From Gnetum montanum (lineage: Eukaryota > Streptophyta > Gnetopsida > Gnetales > Gnetaceae), in assembly GCA_015680685.1 (NCBI GenBank), contig MNCI01029357.1:127869-191868 (forward strand): a DNA stretch of 64,000 nt. Reading direction: 5' to 3'. This document shows, in pieces, positions 36,605-48,249 of this stretch. Every line of letters begins with the position of its first letter. The stretch's first letter is position 1. Made by a program: the position numbers and the translations under genes. The notes beneath the pieces are model-generated. The model had not been told where the DNA came from. It saw only the letters and a program-made list of their open reading frames with translations, and ran no database searches.

Positions 36605-37936
36605 TGTTCTCTTTTCATACTTGATTTCATAGTTGTTGAACATGTTGATCTTTTCATATGTCAAAACCTTAAGCAAAATGGAGAAAATGGAATGTTAATT
36701 GGAATGTGATGTTGTTGTAGGGTATGCAGGAGTGCTTAAGAGATGACATATACAAAGATATGTCAAATTCAAGACAACAATAACTTGTTGGACAAATGCA
36801 AATTGTAGGAATGAGAGGTACAAAAGAATGAAAAACTAAAGATAGAGAGGATTCAAAGAACATGGACAAGGAATGAAGACTTCAAAGCTCAATTGTAATG
36901 TTCAAAACAAAGACTTAGAATTGGAGAAGTAGATATAGAGAAGATGTCCCCAAGAATCAGTAGACTTCTCCCATCAAATGAGGAAATCTCCTAATAGTAG
37001 TAGATGTTTGGATAGAAGTAAAGAAGAAACTATGAAGATGTCTTGGAAAAAATGTAAATGTTTACTATTAAAAAAAGGTGTCTCTTTGATGATGAAAATA
37101 TCTTGGCCAACTTGAAAGTTTCTCAAAGGAAGAAATCTCTCAAAAATAGTAGATGTCTCCCTTGTGAAGAAGATGCCTCTATGAACATGTCTCTTTTGTG
37201 AAGAAGATGCATTTTCTGAATGGATATCTGATACAATGAGATGTCTCATTCTCAAAAAACACATCTCTAGTGACTACTAGATAGTCATTGCACAAATTTT
37301 GAGGTGATTTTAGAAACATCAAATCTATAAGTAAACTTCATTATCAATTATTTTATGTAAGAAAGTATCAAAATCAAGTAATCATTATGCACATTATTAT
37401 ATTGTATTCGTGTGCCTCATTGTACTATCTTTTGTATTGTTGTAAGAGATCCATTATGTTGTACCTCAAAGTGCAAGGACTAGCAATTTAGTTACATCGA
37501 TTCCTTGTAATTTTTGTTTCTTTTTTGTTACCCTAAAAGGTTAATGTGCTTCTTGTAAGAAGGCATCATACTTGAGCTTGTTAGGATCCTATTAGGATTG
37601 GGTGTTGGTGTAGTGCCACAACAGTCTAGAACCGAGCTCAAGTTGTAAAGGTTGTAGGATCCTAGAAATGTTATTCTAAGCTTGTTAGGAAATTGTGATG
37701 TTGAGTGGGTTCGTGATGATGAATCACTCTAGAGAAAATCTTAGATCTTGTACAAGCTGTAGTCTCCTTCAAACTACATTTCAAAGAACAAAGTCTAGAG
37801 GTGTGTAATTGAAGTACCCTCAAAGTATGGAATATCTAAGTTGGGGAACCACATAAATATTGGTGTGTGGTTTGTGTTGAAGAATTTTTTATTTGAGGAA
37901 CTTATTCATCCTAGCTTCTAAGGTCTATGATCCTCA
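36605..37936 (+). repeat. C1 5' LTR
   Basis: Bases 36655-36950 match 41215-41500 almost line for line (GGAATGTGATGTTGTTGTAG, TTGTTGGACAAATGCAAA, TTCAAAGAACATGGACAAGG). The unmatched remainder contains repeated AGATGTCTC motifs (36940-37265). The start near 36605 is approximate; the end is set by the primer site. Confidence 0.75.
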
Positions 37937-37938
37937 AG

Positions 37939-37954
37939 TGGTATTGAAGCCTAG
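37939..37954 (+). other. C1 primer-binding site (tRNA-iMet type)
   Basis: TGGTATTGAAGCCTAG follows the LTR end (TCCTCA) by two bases. It differs by a few substitutions from the TGGTATCAGAGC core typical of plant copia elements. Confidence 0.75.
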
Positions 37955-38129
37955 TCTCCAAGAATGGAAGGGGCTATCAACATTAAACACATCTAGAAAA
38001 AGAGACTAATACACTTCATCACTTGCTATGCTTAATTAATATATCACATCTACTATAAAGGTAAGTCTCTCATTCCTTTCTATACATTCAAAATTAAATA
38101 ATATTATAACTATAAGGTTGATAAAACCT

Positions 38130-39480
38130 ATGACAATCTGAATGACAAGGAAAGGTCAAATAATGACATTTCGTTTGAAGAAAGGTATGACATGTTTTTC
38201 CATGAAGCTATTTCTTTTCAAAGCGTATATGTTGAAAAGAAAAATATTTTACATGTCAAGGAAATGAAAATTATAGTTCTTAATGATGATTGTTCTTAAA
38301 CTCCGACCTTAAGGCTAAGATTCAAAAACTAACCAATGTCATTGAGAAAATGAGTAAGAACTCTTTAGAGAATTCCAAAAGCCAAAAGTGAAAAGATGAA
38401 TGTCTGAGAAATTTCATAGAAGAAAATTGATCCAATCAATTCATAGGTAGAGAAAAATGTAAAAATATTTCAAATTCTACTATTGATCTTTCTTCTATAG
38501 AATGATGGGTATGTAGATGAAGAGGCCATATGGCCTTTGAATATCCTAATAATGGAAACTTAAGGTGAAAGGATAGAAGTGATGAAGAGATAAATAAAAC
38601 TAACTTCTACACTAGTTGGGATGATGGAGAGCATAAGGATGATGTTATGAATTCACATCTCATCTCTATGGATCTCACTAACAATGACACTAACACCTTA
38701 GATGATGAAATTAATGAGGATGAGAGGTTTGATTTATTGTGTAATTAACTTTTATCTTCTTAAAATATTTGTACAAAGTTGAACAAGAAAGTTAAAACAA
38801 AGGTTCAAGAAATTTCCTTATTAAATACAGAAATTTTTAATCTTACAAAAATAAATCTTAGACCTAAGGGCTAAGAATGAAAAGCTAACTTGTCGTATGC
38901 GTAGGCTAAGAAAGAAACTGCAGATGTCAAACTTATGAATGAAAGGCTAGTCAAGGAAAAAGAATTCATTCATATGGTTATTGGAAAAGGAAGAATTCCA
39001 CAAGATAAAAGTGGGCTAGGATTTTATTATCAAGAAAAAGAATCTACACAAGTTCCATCCCAACAAAAAGACTCTCCAAAGACTAAACTAACAAGAGGCA
39101 CTACAACCCAATTAGAAGCAACTCCAAAATAATCAAAAGCACCATGAAGGTTTGATCATTGTAATCACTTTTACTACAATAGGAATATTAGATGTTTTTA
39201 TTTTCATAAATTTTGGCATAAAATGGGAGTGCAATTTAAAATATTATCACATGAGCACTTGGTCATATCATAGGACTCCTTGGTATTATTCAAATATGCC
39301 TAGAAAGGATTTTTCATGGGGCAAAAAGGATAGGCAAACAAATCACAGGTGAGTTAAGAAAGTTTGGAGAATCAAGAGGAAGGAACCTAAGAACGAGAAG
39401 ACACTATCAAAAAAAATTTTGAGAGGAAGCCAAGCCTTGGAAATTGAAGAAGTTTGTGGAAGAAGAGAAACCTTGAAAGA
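38130..39480 (+). pseudogene. C1 copia-type gag remnant
   Basis: Typical plant copia gag order: a segment with a central YDMFFHEAISFQ tract (38190-38220), a CCHC knuckle remnant near 38510-38545 (RGHMAFEYPNN), an acidic linker (38610-38740), a coiled-coil-like stretch with MNERLVKEKEFIHMVIGKG leading to DKSGLGF (38935-39035), and a second knuckle-like motif near 39200 (CFYFHKFWHK). Cysteines and histidines of both knuckles are partly lost, and many stops interrupt the frame. Confidence 0.7.
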
Positions 39481-41094
39481 CGAATCTCATTCTCTTGTAG
39501 TCTAGTATGGTAAGTCAAGGTAAGTTTCTATTTCCTTGATTTCTAAATATTGTGTTAATATTAATAAATACTAAATTATGTTAAAGTGTGCTTACTTTAT
39601 TTCAAACTATGAGATGTTAGCTCCATTAATCTACAAATGTTAAGATAAGTGCTTGCTAGAAAATATATTTAGTATTGTTGGAATAATTGATTTTGGTATC
39701 TTTTGTGATTGTATGAGCACAATGTGATTAATTTTATAATTGAATGAACATTTTTGGTACTTGTAAAATTTTAAACTTTTTTATCATCCTTTGATACTAC
39801 AAAGCTAATTTCTTTTGAAAGATTTTTTTCTTAAGCTTTTGCATTGATTCCTTTGATGAAATTCATGAATCTTTTGAGAAAAATAATTATGATGAACTAC
39901 TATTAATAGAAGACCTTAGCCTCCACACTTGATCTCAATGTTGCATTGCAAGAGTAGTCCTTTGATAATAAAAGGATCATGATGATTAACTTTATGAAAA
40001 GAACAAGCTGATTCTAAAAGGGCTCAAAGGGAGTAGTAGAATCTATACATATGTAGGGGAGTCTATACCTAATCTTTGATTATCGTCCAAGAGGCCACAT
40101 GTATAGGAGAAGTATTTTGAGACTTCTACTAAAAGGTACTCAATAAATAAGACTTTCCACTTAAACACCCTCAACTAAAAAATCAAGAAAGAGCTTATTC
40201 ATCTGATAATGTTTGGCAAATAAAATTGGAGACTTATTTAAATATTTTCTTTCTTGGTGAAAGCTCCTGCACGTTATATGAACCTACTTATGAGCTTTTT
40301 GTTAAATATTTAGTGTTTGACCTTTTGTATGTTGAAACTATATCTTTTTATGTACCAAGGCCCCTGCTGCAAATATGGATTGAGAATTTCCCAACTTAGA
40401 AGATCTGAATGTTTAATTGAAATAATTATTCATGATATATTTTGTTAAGGAATGAAATATATATATAGATATATTTTCTTGTTTGTCATATATTAGTTTC
40501 TTTTGGTAAAAAATAATTGGTTCTCATCTTTTGATATAATCAGATATCTTGCTTTGAAGGTTGAATATACATGTTTTACCTACTATGAAATTGTTGTGCC
40601 TTATATTTTTGTTGATGCTTCAAAAGAACTATAATACTATACGATTATAGAATCATGAGATATTGGTTTATTTGTTCGTAATGGTTTATTGGTTCAAAAA
40701 GGTAGGTTACATGATACTAAATGCTCAAAATTTGAACTTTGATAAGGAGAACGCTTATTTGAGTTGACATCCCTATGAAAATAATGCTAAGAGATGTGTA
40801 TCTCTATGGGATTTTCACTCAATATTTATATCATGAAATAATTTTGTAGTGGCTTGGATAGATCCTATTCATGATCCCTTTCTTTTTGGTGTTGTTCACA
40901 CAGGGGAATATTTTTTATGATGTTTCTATTATAAAGATAGGTTTTTCTCGTTATAGTCTCATTTTTAGATTTCATCTACTCTCTACAATATACCTTGAAC
41001 CTTAGATCCATTATCTTAGTAATCATCTTGATTGTCATTAGAATTTATCTATCTTGATTATTTCATTTTTTTTAATCATTTTTGTTCATGTCCA
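39481..41094 (+). other. C1 interior without recognisable coding content
   Basis: About 1.6 kb of AT-rich sequence. No integrase or reverse transcriptase motif could be read in any frame; the element either lost most of pol or it decayed beyond recognition. Confidence 0.45.
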
Positions 41095-41108
41095 GAAAGG
41101 AGGAGAAG
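41095..41108 (+). other. C1 polypurine tract
   Basis: The purine run AGAAAGGAGGAGAAG ends exactly where the TGATTAG of the 3' LTR begins. Confidence 0.65.
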
Positions 41109-41502
41109 TGATTAGTAGTTATATTTTATGATTTCATGATTATACTCACCCATTTTATTAGCTTTTTGACATTACCAAAAAGGGTGAGATTTTTGACCTT
41201 TTGGTATGTCAAAAACTTAAGGAAAATATAGAACATAGAATGTTGTTTGGAATGTGATGTTGTTGTAGGCTATGAAGGAGAGCTCAAGAGGTGACATATA
41301 CAAAGAGATGTAAAAGTGGAGACAACAAGGACTTGTTGGACAAATGCAAACTCTAGGAATGAGAACTACAAAAGAATGACAAAGTGAAGATTGCAAGTTT
41401 TCAAAGAACATGGACAAGGAATGCAAACTTCAAAGGTCAACTCTAGTGTTCAAAAGAAATCCTTAGCATTAAATAATTAATTACAAAGAAGATGTCTCTA
41501 AG
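41109..41502 (+). repeat. C1 3' LTR, truncated by A2
   Basis: Matches the first 350 bp of the 5' LTR. Homology stops at GATGTCTCTAAG, where A2 begins with TGTAGCG. Confidence 0.75.
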
Positions 41503-43674
41503 TGTAGCGACTAAAAATGTCAGTGGCTGGAATACCAAGAGGTCTCTGAGTGTATAGCCAAACCCCGGATCCATGTGAGGGCTGTGCAGAATGTAAATGG
41601 ATGTGAGGTGCCCTAAACGGTCTAGTCTATCAGACATGGACTTAAGCAGTGTACAATAACCTTTCGTAAATGTTGATTTTAAGGTTGTTATGTACACATT
41701 GAGCGATAAGTGATGAACATGAATCAGTTGAAAATAATGCAAAACATAAAAATAACAAAACAAAATTAAACAAGTTTAGGTAAGAAAGTGCACCACCCCA
41801 AGATTGGGGATCTGATCTTTGATGGAGTAAAGGAGGTGTACAACAGATGGCAGTGGGAACAAGCATAGCTTGCAACAAAGTAGTATGGTCACATCTCCTC
41901 AAACTGCTATCAATAGCTTGCTAATAGGATCACTCTTCTTACGAGTCTCCTTGCCAAAGCTGATCACCAGAGAGCCAAAATGCTAGGATCTCAACCAAAG
42001 AAGCCAACTACCAGAGAAGTAATTGCCAAAAGAAAATAATGCCAAAAGCTGATTGAATGCTCCAAGCCAACAATACCAAAAGCCAACCCCTCTAGAATGT
42101 TCCCAAAAGTCCATCCCTTGAACATTGTTCACTGGGGTATTTATAGAGTTAGATTTGGGTGAGTAATGTGGTTTGGGTGCCACGTGTTTTGCGTCCCACA
42201 AAGTATGGATGTGACTGTGCTGTGCTATTGTGCAATGTTGAAAACTGATATGTTGTTACCATATTGTTCATGCTACATGTGTTAAAGTCTAATGAGCTGC
42301 TATGTTTATTGCAAAGAAAACTATCAATCAATAAATGCAAAGTGGAGCTTGTGTTCTAGGACTATGTCTTCCCTACTCTTGCGAGTAGGGTCAAGCATAG
42401 GGACAACTTTGGGATGGTTAGAGGGTACAAAACAAGGAAAAATTGCTGATTTTACCTATTGGAGAGGTGCCAGAACAACAATAACTATTGCTAACAAGTT
42501 TTGTAGTAGATCGAATATATCTTGAGGCTATTACACGAGTGTTACGCTATTTACAGTCTCCAATGTATGTGGCATAAATACCTACATACTATACTATGCT
42601 ATGCTATGTAGCGTAGTGTAGCTTAGCCACCAGTCATAGACGAAATCTTGCCTATGAACTGAAAATACCTGTCTGAGGCCTAGCTAGACAAGCAACTGCA
42701 ACCCTGTCTTTCATGCTGAAAGTTCTTGGGACCTACTAAGTTCATCTTTGGGATACTTTTGTGTTTTTCATTCTCACTAGGCTGTGCTATGCTATGTAGC
42801 ATATTGTACCATAGTAGCCAATATGACATGCATCCTTGCCTAGTTTTGCAATTCTTTGTCAAGAAACTTTGCTTGGAGCCTAAGGTTAAAGTGGGATAGC
42901 TAGTTTTGAAGGCTAAAGTATGACCAAGTGCAATCCTCTTGCTAAAACCACTTGACATAGGGCTTTCGTGTGTTCTGTCCTTGCTACACTATGTAGTGTA
43001 GCACCCTACTTGGCTTGGATTCTAACTTAATTTTACAAACATTTTTTCGTGGGATGTCAATCATGTCTTAGTGTGTCAATGAAGCAAACCTGTTCATCAG
43101 TTGAAACCTAGGCAAATGTGCCGGCTCTGTCAGAGCCATCTGAGTGGGAGTATTATAAGAGTGTATCCATACTACGCTATGCTACGTTACATAGCGTAGC
43201 ACAATGTAGCACTTAAGTGAAGAGGACCTTTGATGAAATTTTCTATATTTTTCTATGCCACTTTGCTCCTGCACTAAGGATGAAGTGGAGTAGATTCTCT
43301 AGAGGATTGAGTCATCGTCAATGTGCATATTCGGTATCTATTCAATCTTTTCAAGTCCTACTACACTATGTAGTGTTGTAGGTTTCTTCAATTAGAAAAC
43401 TTACTGAACTATTTAGCTCATCCTAAACACTATTGACAGCTCCTAACATGGTCTCTTAGTAGACTATCAACTGAGTCAAGTACCAAGCTAGGAAAGCTGG
43501 AGAATTTAGCAGGCCTGTCAGCTAGGGCAATAGAAAACTTGCTAGACTGTATAGTCTACCTTTAGTATCTACATTATCTGGATGGTCCATCATGATGCTA
43601 CACTTGTGGAAATCCTTGCCCAAATTTGAAGACTTTGCTGAAGCATCAGGGTCCTAAAATTTTATGGTGTTTCA
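41503..43674 (-). repeat. A2 3' LTR (about 2.17 kb)
   Basis: Begins TGTAGCGACT and ends GGTGTTTCA. It shares the GGATCCATGTGAGGGC and GAGGTGCCCTAAACGG blocks with A1. It is longer than A1 (1.54 kb) and A3 (1.32 kb), mostly through clusters of CTATGCTACG/CGTAGC-type motifs (42535-42610, 42780-42810, 43165-43210, 43365-43380). A minus-strand TATA box is at 42138. Confidence 0.78.
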
Positions 43675-43727
43675 AGGGCCCCTGTTTGTTGACATCTTGA
43701 GGATCTACCCAAGAGATGTCGACAAAG
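43675..43727 (-). other. A2 polypurine tract and hairpin
   Basis: The + strand AGGGCCCCTGTTTG complements the purine tract. The inverted repeat TTTGTTGACATCTT...AAGAGATGTCGACAAAG (43684-43727) has arms that pair over about 13-14 bases around a short loop. Confidence 0.72.
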
Positions 43728-44339
43728 AATACAAATCACCATCAATAATAAGACGTTATCATCACTCTCCAGCGGTCACTCATATGTTGCATTGTGCTAT
43801 GCTTGGGAGTACTGGGCTAGTTATATAAGGAAAGGAGGCAAAGGATGGATTTGGGGAAATAGGTTCAGGGAAGGAAAAAATGTTGCATAGCATGATCCCT
43901 CATCGAAATGCTTGTGAGGGAGTCGGCACACATGGACATCTTTCTTTGTTGGCTTTTGACCTCTCCTTGTAGTGCTTAGAGATGGTCATTTTGAAATAGC
44001 TATGATGCCATTTGTTTTGGGCACTTGTCCCCATTTTCTTAAATATTTTTTGTATTTTTGTGCTTTTCTTCTACTGTTAGCCATGTTCACTTAGAAACAA
44101 CCTTGTTATTATAGGACAAGTGTTTCCTCCCCAAGATGAGTTGTGTTACATCTATGTGGGGCTTGGACTTGCCTATAGATGCTTCCCATGAGGCAAGTTG
44201 TGTTACACTCATCATGGACTTGGCACTTGGTCATGTGGGAGGGATTGATATGCATTAGAAAATATTGTAAAGGAGATGTGCAAAAATGTAAGTATAATAA
44301 ACTATGTATGGCTTGAGATACAAGTGCTTGACAATATTT
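43728..44339 (-). other. A2 3' untranslated region; no gene seen
   Basis: Spacer between the hairpin and the pol tail. Unlike A1 and A3 it contains no tandem array of the AGTCTTAGCGG type. Confidence 0.5.
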
Positions 44340-45532
44340 TTGAACTCGTTGCCATCCATATCAGCCAGTTTGAAGACCTCTTTCTCATAGGCTTTCATCA
44401 TGATAAAAGGACCTTCCCAGTTGGTTGAGAATTTGTTTATATGCTTACGAATGGCTTTGAGAACTAGGTCCCCCTTCTTGATTGGTCATTGATGCAAATT
44501 ACAGTGGTGCTTTTGTTGTTGCTTTTCCTGGTACCATTCAATGCAATCAACTATTCGGGCATGCTCCTCCTCCACAGAGTCAAGATCAATGATTCTTGAC
44601 TCGTTGTTTTGAGTGTCATCCACAATGTTTGAGATGATTATATTGAGATCATTGGAATGATCTATAGCTTCCTTATACTTGACTTCTATATTATCCACAT
44701 AATCTTTCAACCTCTCCAAAAGGTAGTTACTAAAAATATATGTCATCGCTTGTTGATAAGTTGCTCTGGCATTCTTGAGTCCAAAAGGCATAATTATATA
44801 ACAAAATGTTCCCCAAGGGGTCACAAAAGTGGTTGACAACTGATGCTCTGGGTTTATAAGAATCTAGTTATAGCTTGAAAATCCATCCATGAAGGATAGT
44901 AAGGCATGACCAGTCGTAGTGTCTATGAGTTGATTGATGCTTGGTAATGGGAAGTTATCCTTAATCGTTGCTTTATTCAGATCTTGAAAGTCTATATAAA
45001 TTCATATACCTCTTATTTTCTTAGAAGCTACAATGATGTTCGATACCCATTCCAAGTAGTCTTCCACGTGAATGAAACCAGCTTGATAGAGTTTGGTGAT
45101 TTCATCACATACAACTAGCATAATTTGCTTAACTGCCTTGACACGTGGGTCTAAGATGATGTTGTGTTGTATGAGCCATGGGTCCAGGCCTGGCATGTTG
45201 TCGTATGAACATGAAAACACATTAACATGATCATGGAGAACTCTGGAAATATTTTTAGGTACTTTTGGATGTAACAAGGAGCTAACTTTTAGGTTCTTTG
45301 TTTCACCTTTGATGGTAGTTACGGGCACTTCGGTGAGAGGGTCCTCAGTTACATTCCATACCTCTAAGTCTAAGGCTTGGACCAAATGTTTAGGCCAGTC
45401 TAGGGATGTTTCCAGGGATGCTACAGTGTTTTCAGAGGATAAATCAAAGTCTACCAATTCTTGGTTCAATCATCTTGTGAACTTGCCGTAGGGGCCTGTT
45501 AAGGTTAAAGGCAAACAAAGATCACCATGCAT
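44340..45532 (-). pseudogene. A2 pol with internal deletion: RT N-half joined to integrase tail
   Basis: From the ATG at 45532 (leader with TGPYGKF) the frame runs through 45002-45469 (NMPGLDPWLIQHNIILD, EWVSNIIVASKKI) into the reverse-transcriptase palm at 44700-44839 (FVTPWGTFCYIIMPFGLKN). The active site reads YVDN instead of YVDD. About 20 codons later, near 44650, the sequence changes to the stretch that in A3 follows the integrase core (RIIDLDSVEEEHAR, CIEWYQEKQQQ), then the integrase C-terminus to 44340. The region for RNase H, second RNase H and integrase core, about 2.3 kb in A3, is absent. Confidence 0.82.
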
Positions 45533-45644
45533 AGCCTTTCTTTTTGGAAGACCTATCACAACAAGAAAATAAGCCAAGTCAAGTGATACCTGTTTGAAGT
45601 AACAACATGTAATGTAAATTAATGATGCAACATAAGATAATTGC

Positions 45645-45905
45645 TAGTTTAAGATCTTAGTAAACCGTAATAGCATAATAGTTTGTTTTACAATGCAACA
45701 TCAATGTTAAAATTGCCAGTTTAAGGTCATGATGGACCATCACATGGACTTCACTATAGGTTAAGATTGCTAGTTGAAGATCTTTACAAACCATTACTGG
45801 GTTGTATCGTAGGTTGACATTTCAAGTTTAAGGTCTTTGCAGACCATGGCGAGTGGGAGAGACTAAGGTTCCTAGTTTAAGGTCTTTCTAGATTGTTGAT
45901 ATAAA
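45645..45905 (-). repeat. A2 tandem array upstream of pol
   Basis: Five to six units of 45-65 bp, each with a core like AGTTTAAGGTCTTTGCAGAC (variants AAGATCTTAGTAAACC and AAGGTCATGATGGACC). Same core as the arrays at 11990-12390 and 57360-57665. It lies between the pol ATG and the antisense promoter. Confidence 0.72.
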
Positions 45906-46063
45906 ATTTGCAAATGTGGAGCGAAAAACATTTTTGGTGGCCTACTTACTACATTGGGAATGAGTTCTACACTATAGTGGGACTGCGCTACAATAGTGCT
46001 ATGTTGCAACAGTGTCCCGCATTACTCGGGATATGAAAATGACAAATTTTTTACCACATTGGC

Positions 46064-46071
46064 TATAAATA
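46064..46071 (+). promoter_or_regulatory. A2 internal antisense TATA box
   Basis: GGCTATAAATAGGGG is a near-perfect plant TATA context on the + strand, 145 bp before the antisense ATG. A GA-rich stretch (GAGAGAGAGAGA, 46150-46161) lies in the presumed leader. Confidence 0.6.
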
Positions 46072-46208
46072 GGGGATTACCCCTTGGTAAATTTTTCATT
46101 TTCATTGTCAAACCCCAAAGCCCATACTGAGAGCATAGCATAGTTGAACAGAGAGAGAGAGAACAAGCATAGTTTAGTAGTTGATATTACCAATTTGCAA
46201 ATGTGGTA

Positions 46209-46318
46209 ATGGTATGCAAAGACAAACATAAGCATTGGGGACTGGCCAAAGTAGACGAGGCGAAGGACACCATAGGGCACCTATCCAAGGCATGCATTGA
46301 AGTGTGACAAGAGACTCC
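46209..46318 (+). pseudogene. A2 antisense ORF, first exon
   Basis: Opens at 46209 and encodes a basic helical peptide with KDKHKHWGLAKVDEAKD and HLSKACIEV, aligned in register with the A1 exon at 16472. An in-frame TGA at 46305 (probably a former CGA) precedes the end of the exon, which lies at a GTAAGC donor (46319) and is again in phase 2. Downstream I cannot identify exon 2 of the type seen in A3; the following 970 bp to the B2 insertion is intron-like with CTACGCTATG motifs. The gene is decayed in this copy. Confidence 0.55.
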
Positions 46319-47288
46319 GTAAGCTCGATAATTCATTACTCTACCCTTGTTTCCATTATCTGATGCATCAAGTTAGGTTGCCATTACCATTATTGCTGTC
46401 ATTTTATCATCATTGTTTTTGTTGTCGTTTCAGCCACAACGCCATGGTTGTCGCTACTTGGCCACGACAACTGTACAGTTGCTATGCTATGACTACATGC
46501 AGTACTGCACTAACTTCCATTTGCTAAAAAAGGAGATTGTGCTATCGTAGGGGTTTGATCAGTTCTGGGTGGCATAGTGCATGTTCAGTGTAGCATACCA
46601 TTATTAGGGGGGTTTGTTTATTTGCACAGTTTTTACAGCAGTGTGACACATGCTTGGCATGGCATAGAACGAGCTATTTCATGTGGTAGGATAGATTCGG
46701 GGCAATGTGGGCACTATGACTTCCTTTTCACCTACAGTATTAAGGTTGTAACATTTTTTTTGTTGCTGTTACAGTACGTTGTTATGTTGTTAGGCCCTTG
46801 GGCCATTATGTTGGCCATCTGTTATGCTACTATGCTATTAAGCTTGTAATGTTGCTATGTTGTTAAATTCATTATACTATCAAATTTGCTACGTTGCAAT
46901 GCTTGTTACAGTAGTCTATTCATTACATTGTTACATGTTTGCTTGCATCTATTCATTTATTACATGCTGCACATTCATCTCGCTATGCTGCGTGTAGCGT
47001 AATCGTCACCCTTATGCAGAAGTGTAACTGTTACGCTACATGAGGCTTTCCTGCTAGGCTACGCTATAGGTGAGACTTTGTTACACTGCCTGTAATGTTT
47101 AACTTTGTCTCATGGTAGGGACTCATTGATTCATGCTAAAGGAGAATTTGTGAGCGAAGGATTACACTATGCTTAATGTAAATAGAGGGTCATGCTACAC
47201 TATATGCAAACAGAAAGTTATGCTACGCTACATCAGTGATCATCACTTGAACATAATGCTAATGTTTGATACTTTGTCACACAGGGTC
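46319..47288 (+). other. A2 intron-like spacer with TACGC motifs
   Basis: No coding sequence recognised. CTATGCTGCG/TAGCGTAA-type motifs recur at 46800-47240, the same variant found in this element's own LTR (42535-43210). Ends where B2 was inserted. Confidence 0.45.
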
Positions 47289-48249
47289 TGATGAGTGGCA
47301 AGGTATCCCTACACTCAACCATATGAAACGAGCATAGCACGCGCGATCCAGTCGAACTCCGCAGACTAAATGCCTAAATGCCGCAAGGAACACTTGGGGT
47401 TAATTAATCGCTGTCCTCCCAGACTTACTTGTTGTTTTCATGGTGTATGGTTAAGTATGTTCAAGGTATATGATTTTTTTTGTCTTTTCTGGTTTATCTC
47501 CTATGCTAAGAGGTGAAGGGTTGAGAGACTAAAACTAATTCTAACTACAACACTAAGTCCTAGCATCAGCATCCATTCCCACTTACCGTACACACCCTGA
47601 ACTGTGCAACTGTGGCTACCAAACGCTAATCGTTACTAGGATTACCACACATAACACATGTGCTTGAAGCGGTCGTATTGAGGCACCTAACTAGCCTAAG
47701 TATGACAAGCAGCCAATTCCTTGACGAGCCATACACATCCGTAGATTCTCGTAATCAACTCGTACTTGTCCAATGTTCTAGGAGGTAAGGGTGAGAGAAT
47801 CTAATCGCGATGAGTAGCCAATTCCTTGGCTAGCCGTACACGTTCATCAACGCTTGTAACCAAGTCGTACTCATGCCGCGTTACTAGGAAAGCAATAAAT
47901 AACATTAATTAAACCTATCCATGCACTCCAAGGTTTATCCACAAAGCTTCTCTTTATTGTCGTACACAACTTTCGTTCAGGTACAAAGCTGCTCGAATAA
48001 AGAACCGTTCACTTGGGGGACTCCTACTGCGGGCACATGGAAAATATTCTATCTCTGGGGTGATCAATCTACCAGAGCTTCGCTACTTTACACCTAGGAT
48101 GTGTAATAAGGGAACTGCCGCCTCTTATTTATAGATTTGGTGGCAGACCGTGATATCGCGTATGCGATATCATAGGGGACAATGCGATATCGCGTACGCA
48201 ATATCGCAGGGGATGCAATATCGCGGCTTGTGCATATCGCGTCTCATCA
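47289..48249 (-). repeat. B2 3' LTR (961 bp)
   Basis: Starts TGATGAGTGGCAAGG and ends GTCTCATCA. A palindrome-rich segment is at 48150-48240 (GCGATATCGCGTACGC with variants). A direct repeat containing CAATTCCTTG and CGTACAC occurs twice (47710-47760 and 47815-47870). The minus-strand TATA box is near 48125 (+ strand TTATTTATAGA). Confidence 0.82.

Larger units (their letters stand above)
36605..41502 (+). mobile_element. C1: Ty1/copia-type element, gag-only remnant
   Basis: LTR-like direct repeats at about 36605-37936 and 41109-41502 (the second cut by A2), a tRNA-iMet-type primer site after the first, a purine tract before the second and a copia-like gag between. No copia protease, integrase or reverse transcriptase is recognised in 39500-41094. 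Part of the 3' LTR lies beyond A2, outside the window. Confidence 0.75.
41503..47288 (-). mobile_element. A2: Tat-lineage element, left part
   Basis: One LTR (41503-43674), polypurine tract with hairpin, an internally deleted pol (44340-45532), a tandem array (45645-45905), an antisense TATA and exon (46064, 46209-46318), then intron-like sequence up to 47288, where B2 is inserted. The rest of A2 would lie beyond the window, to the right of B2. Confidence 0.82.
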
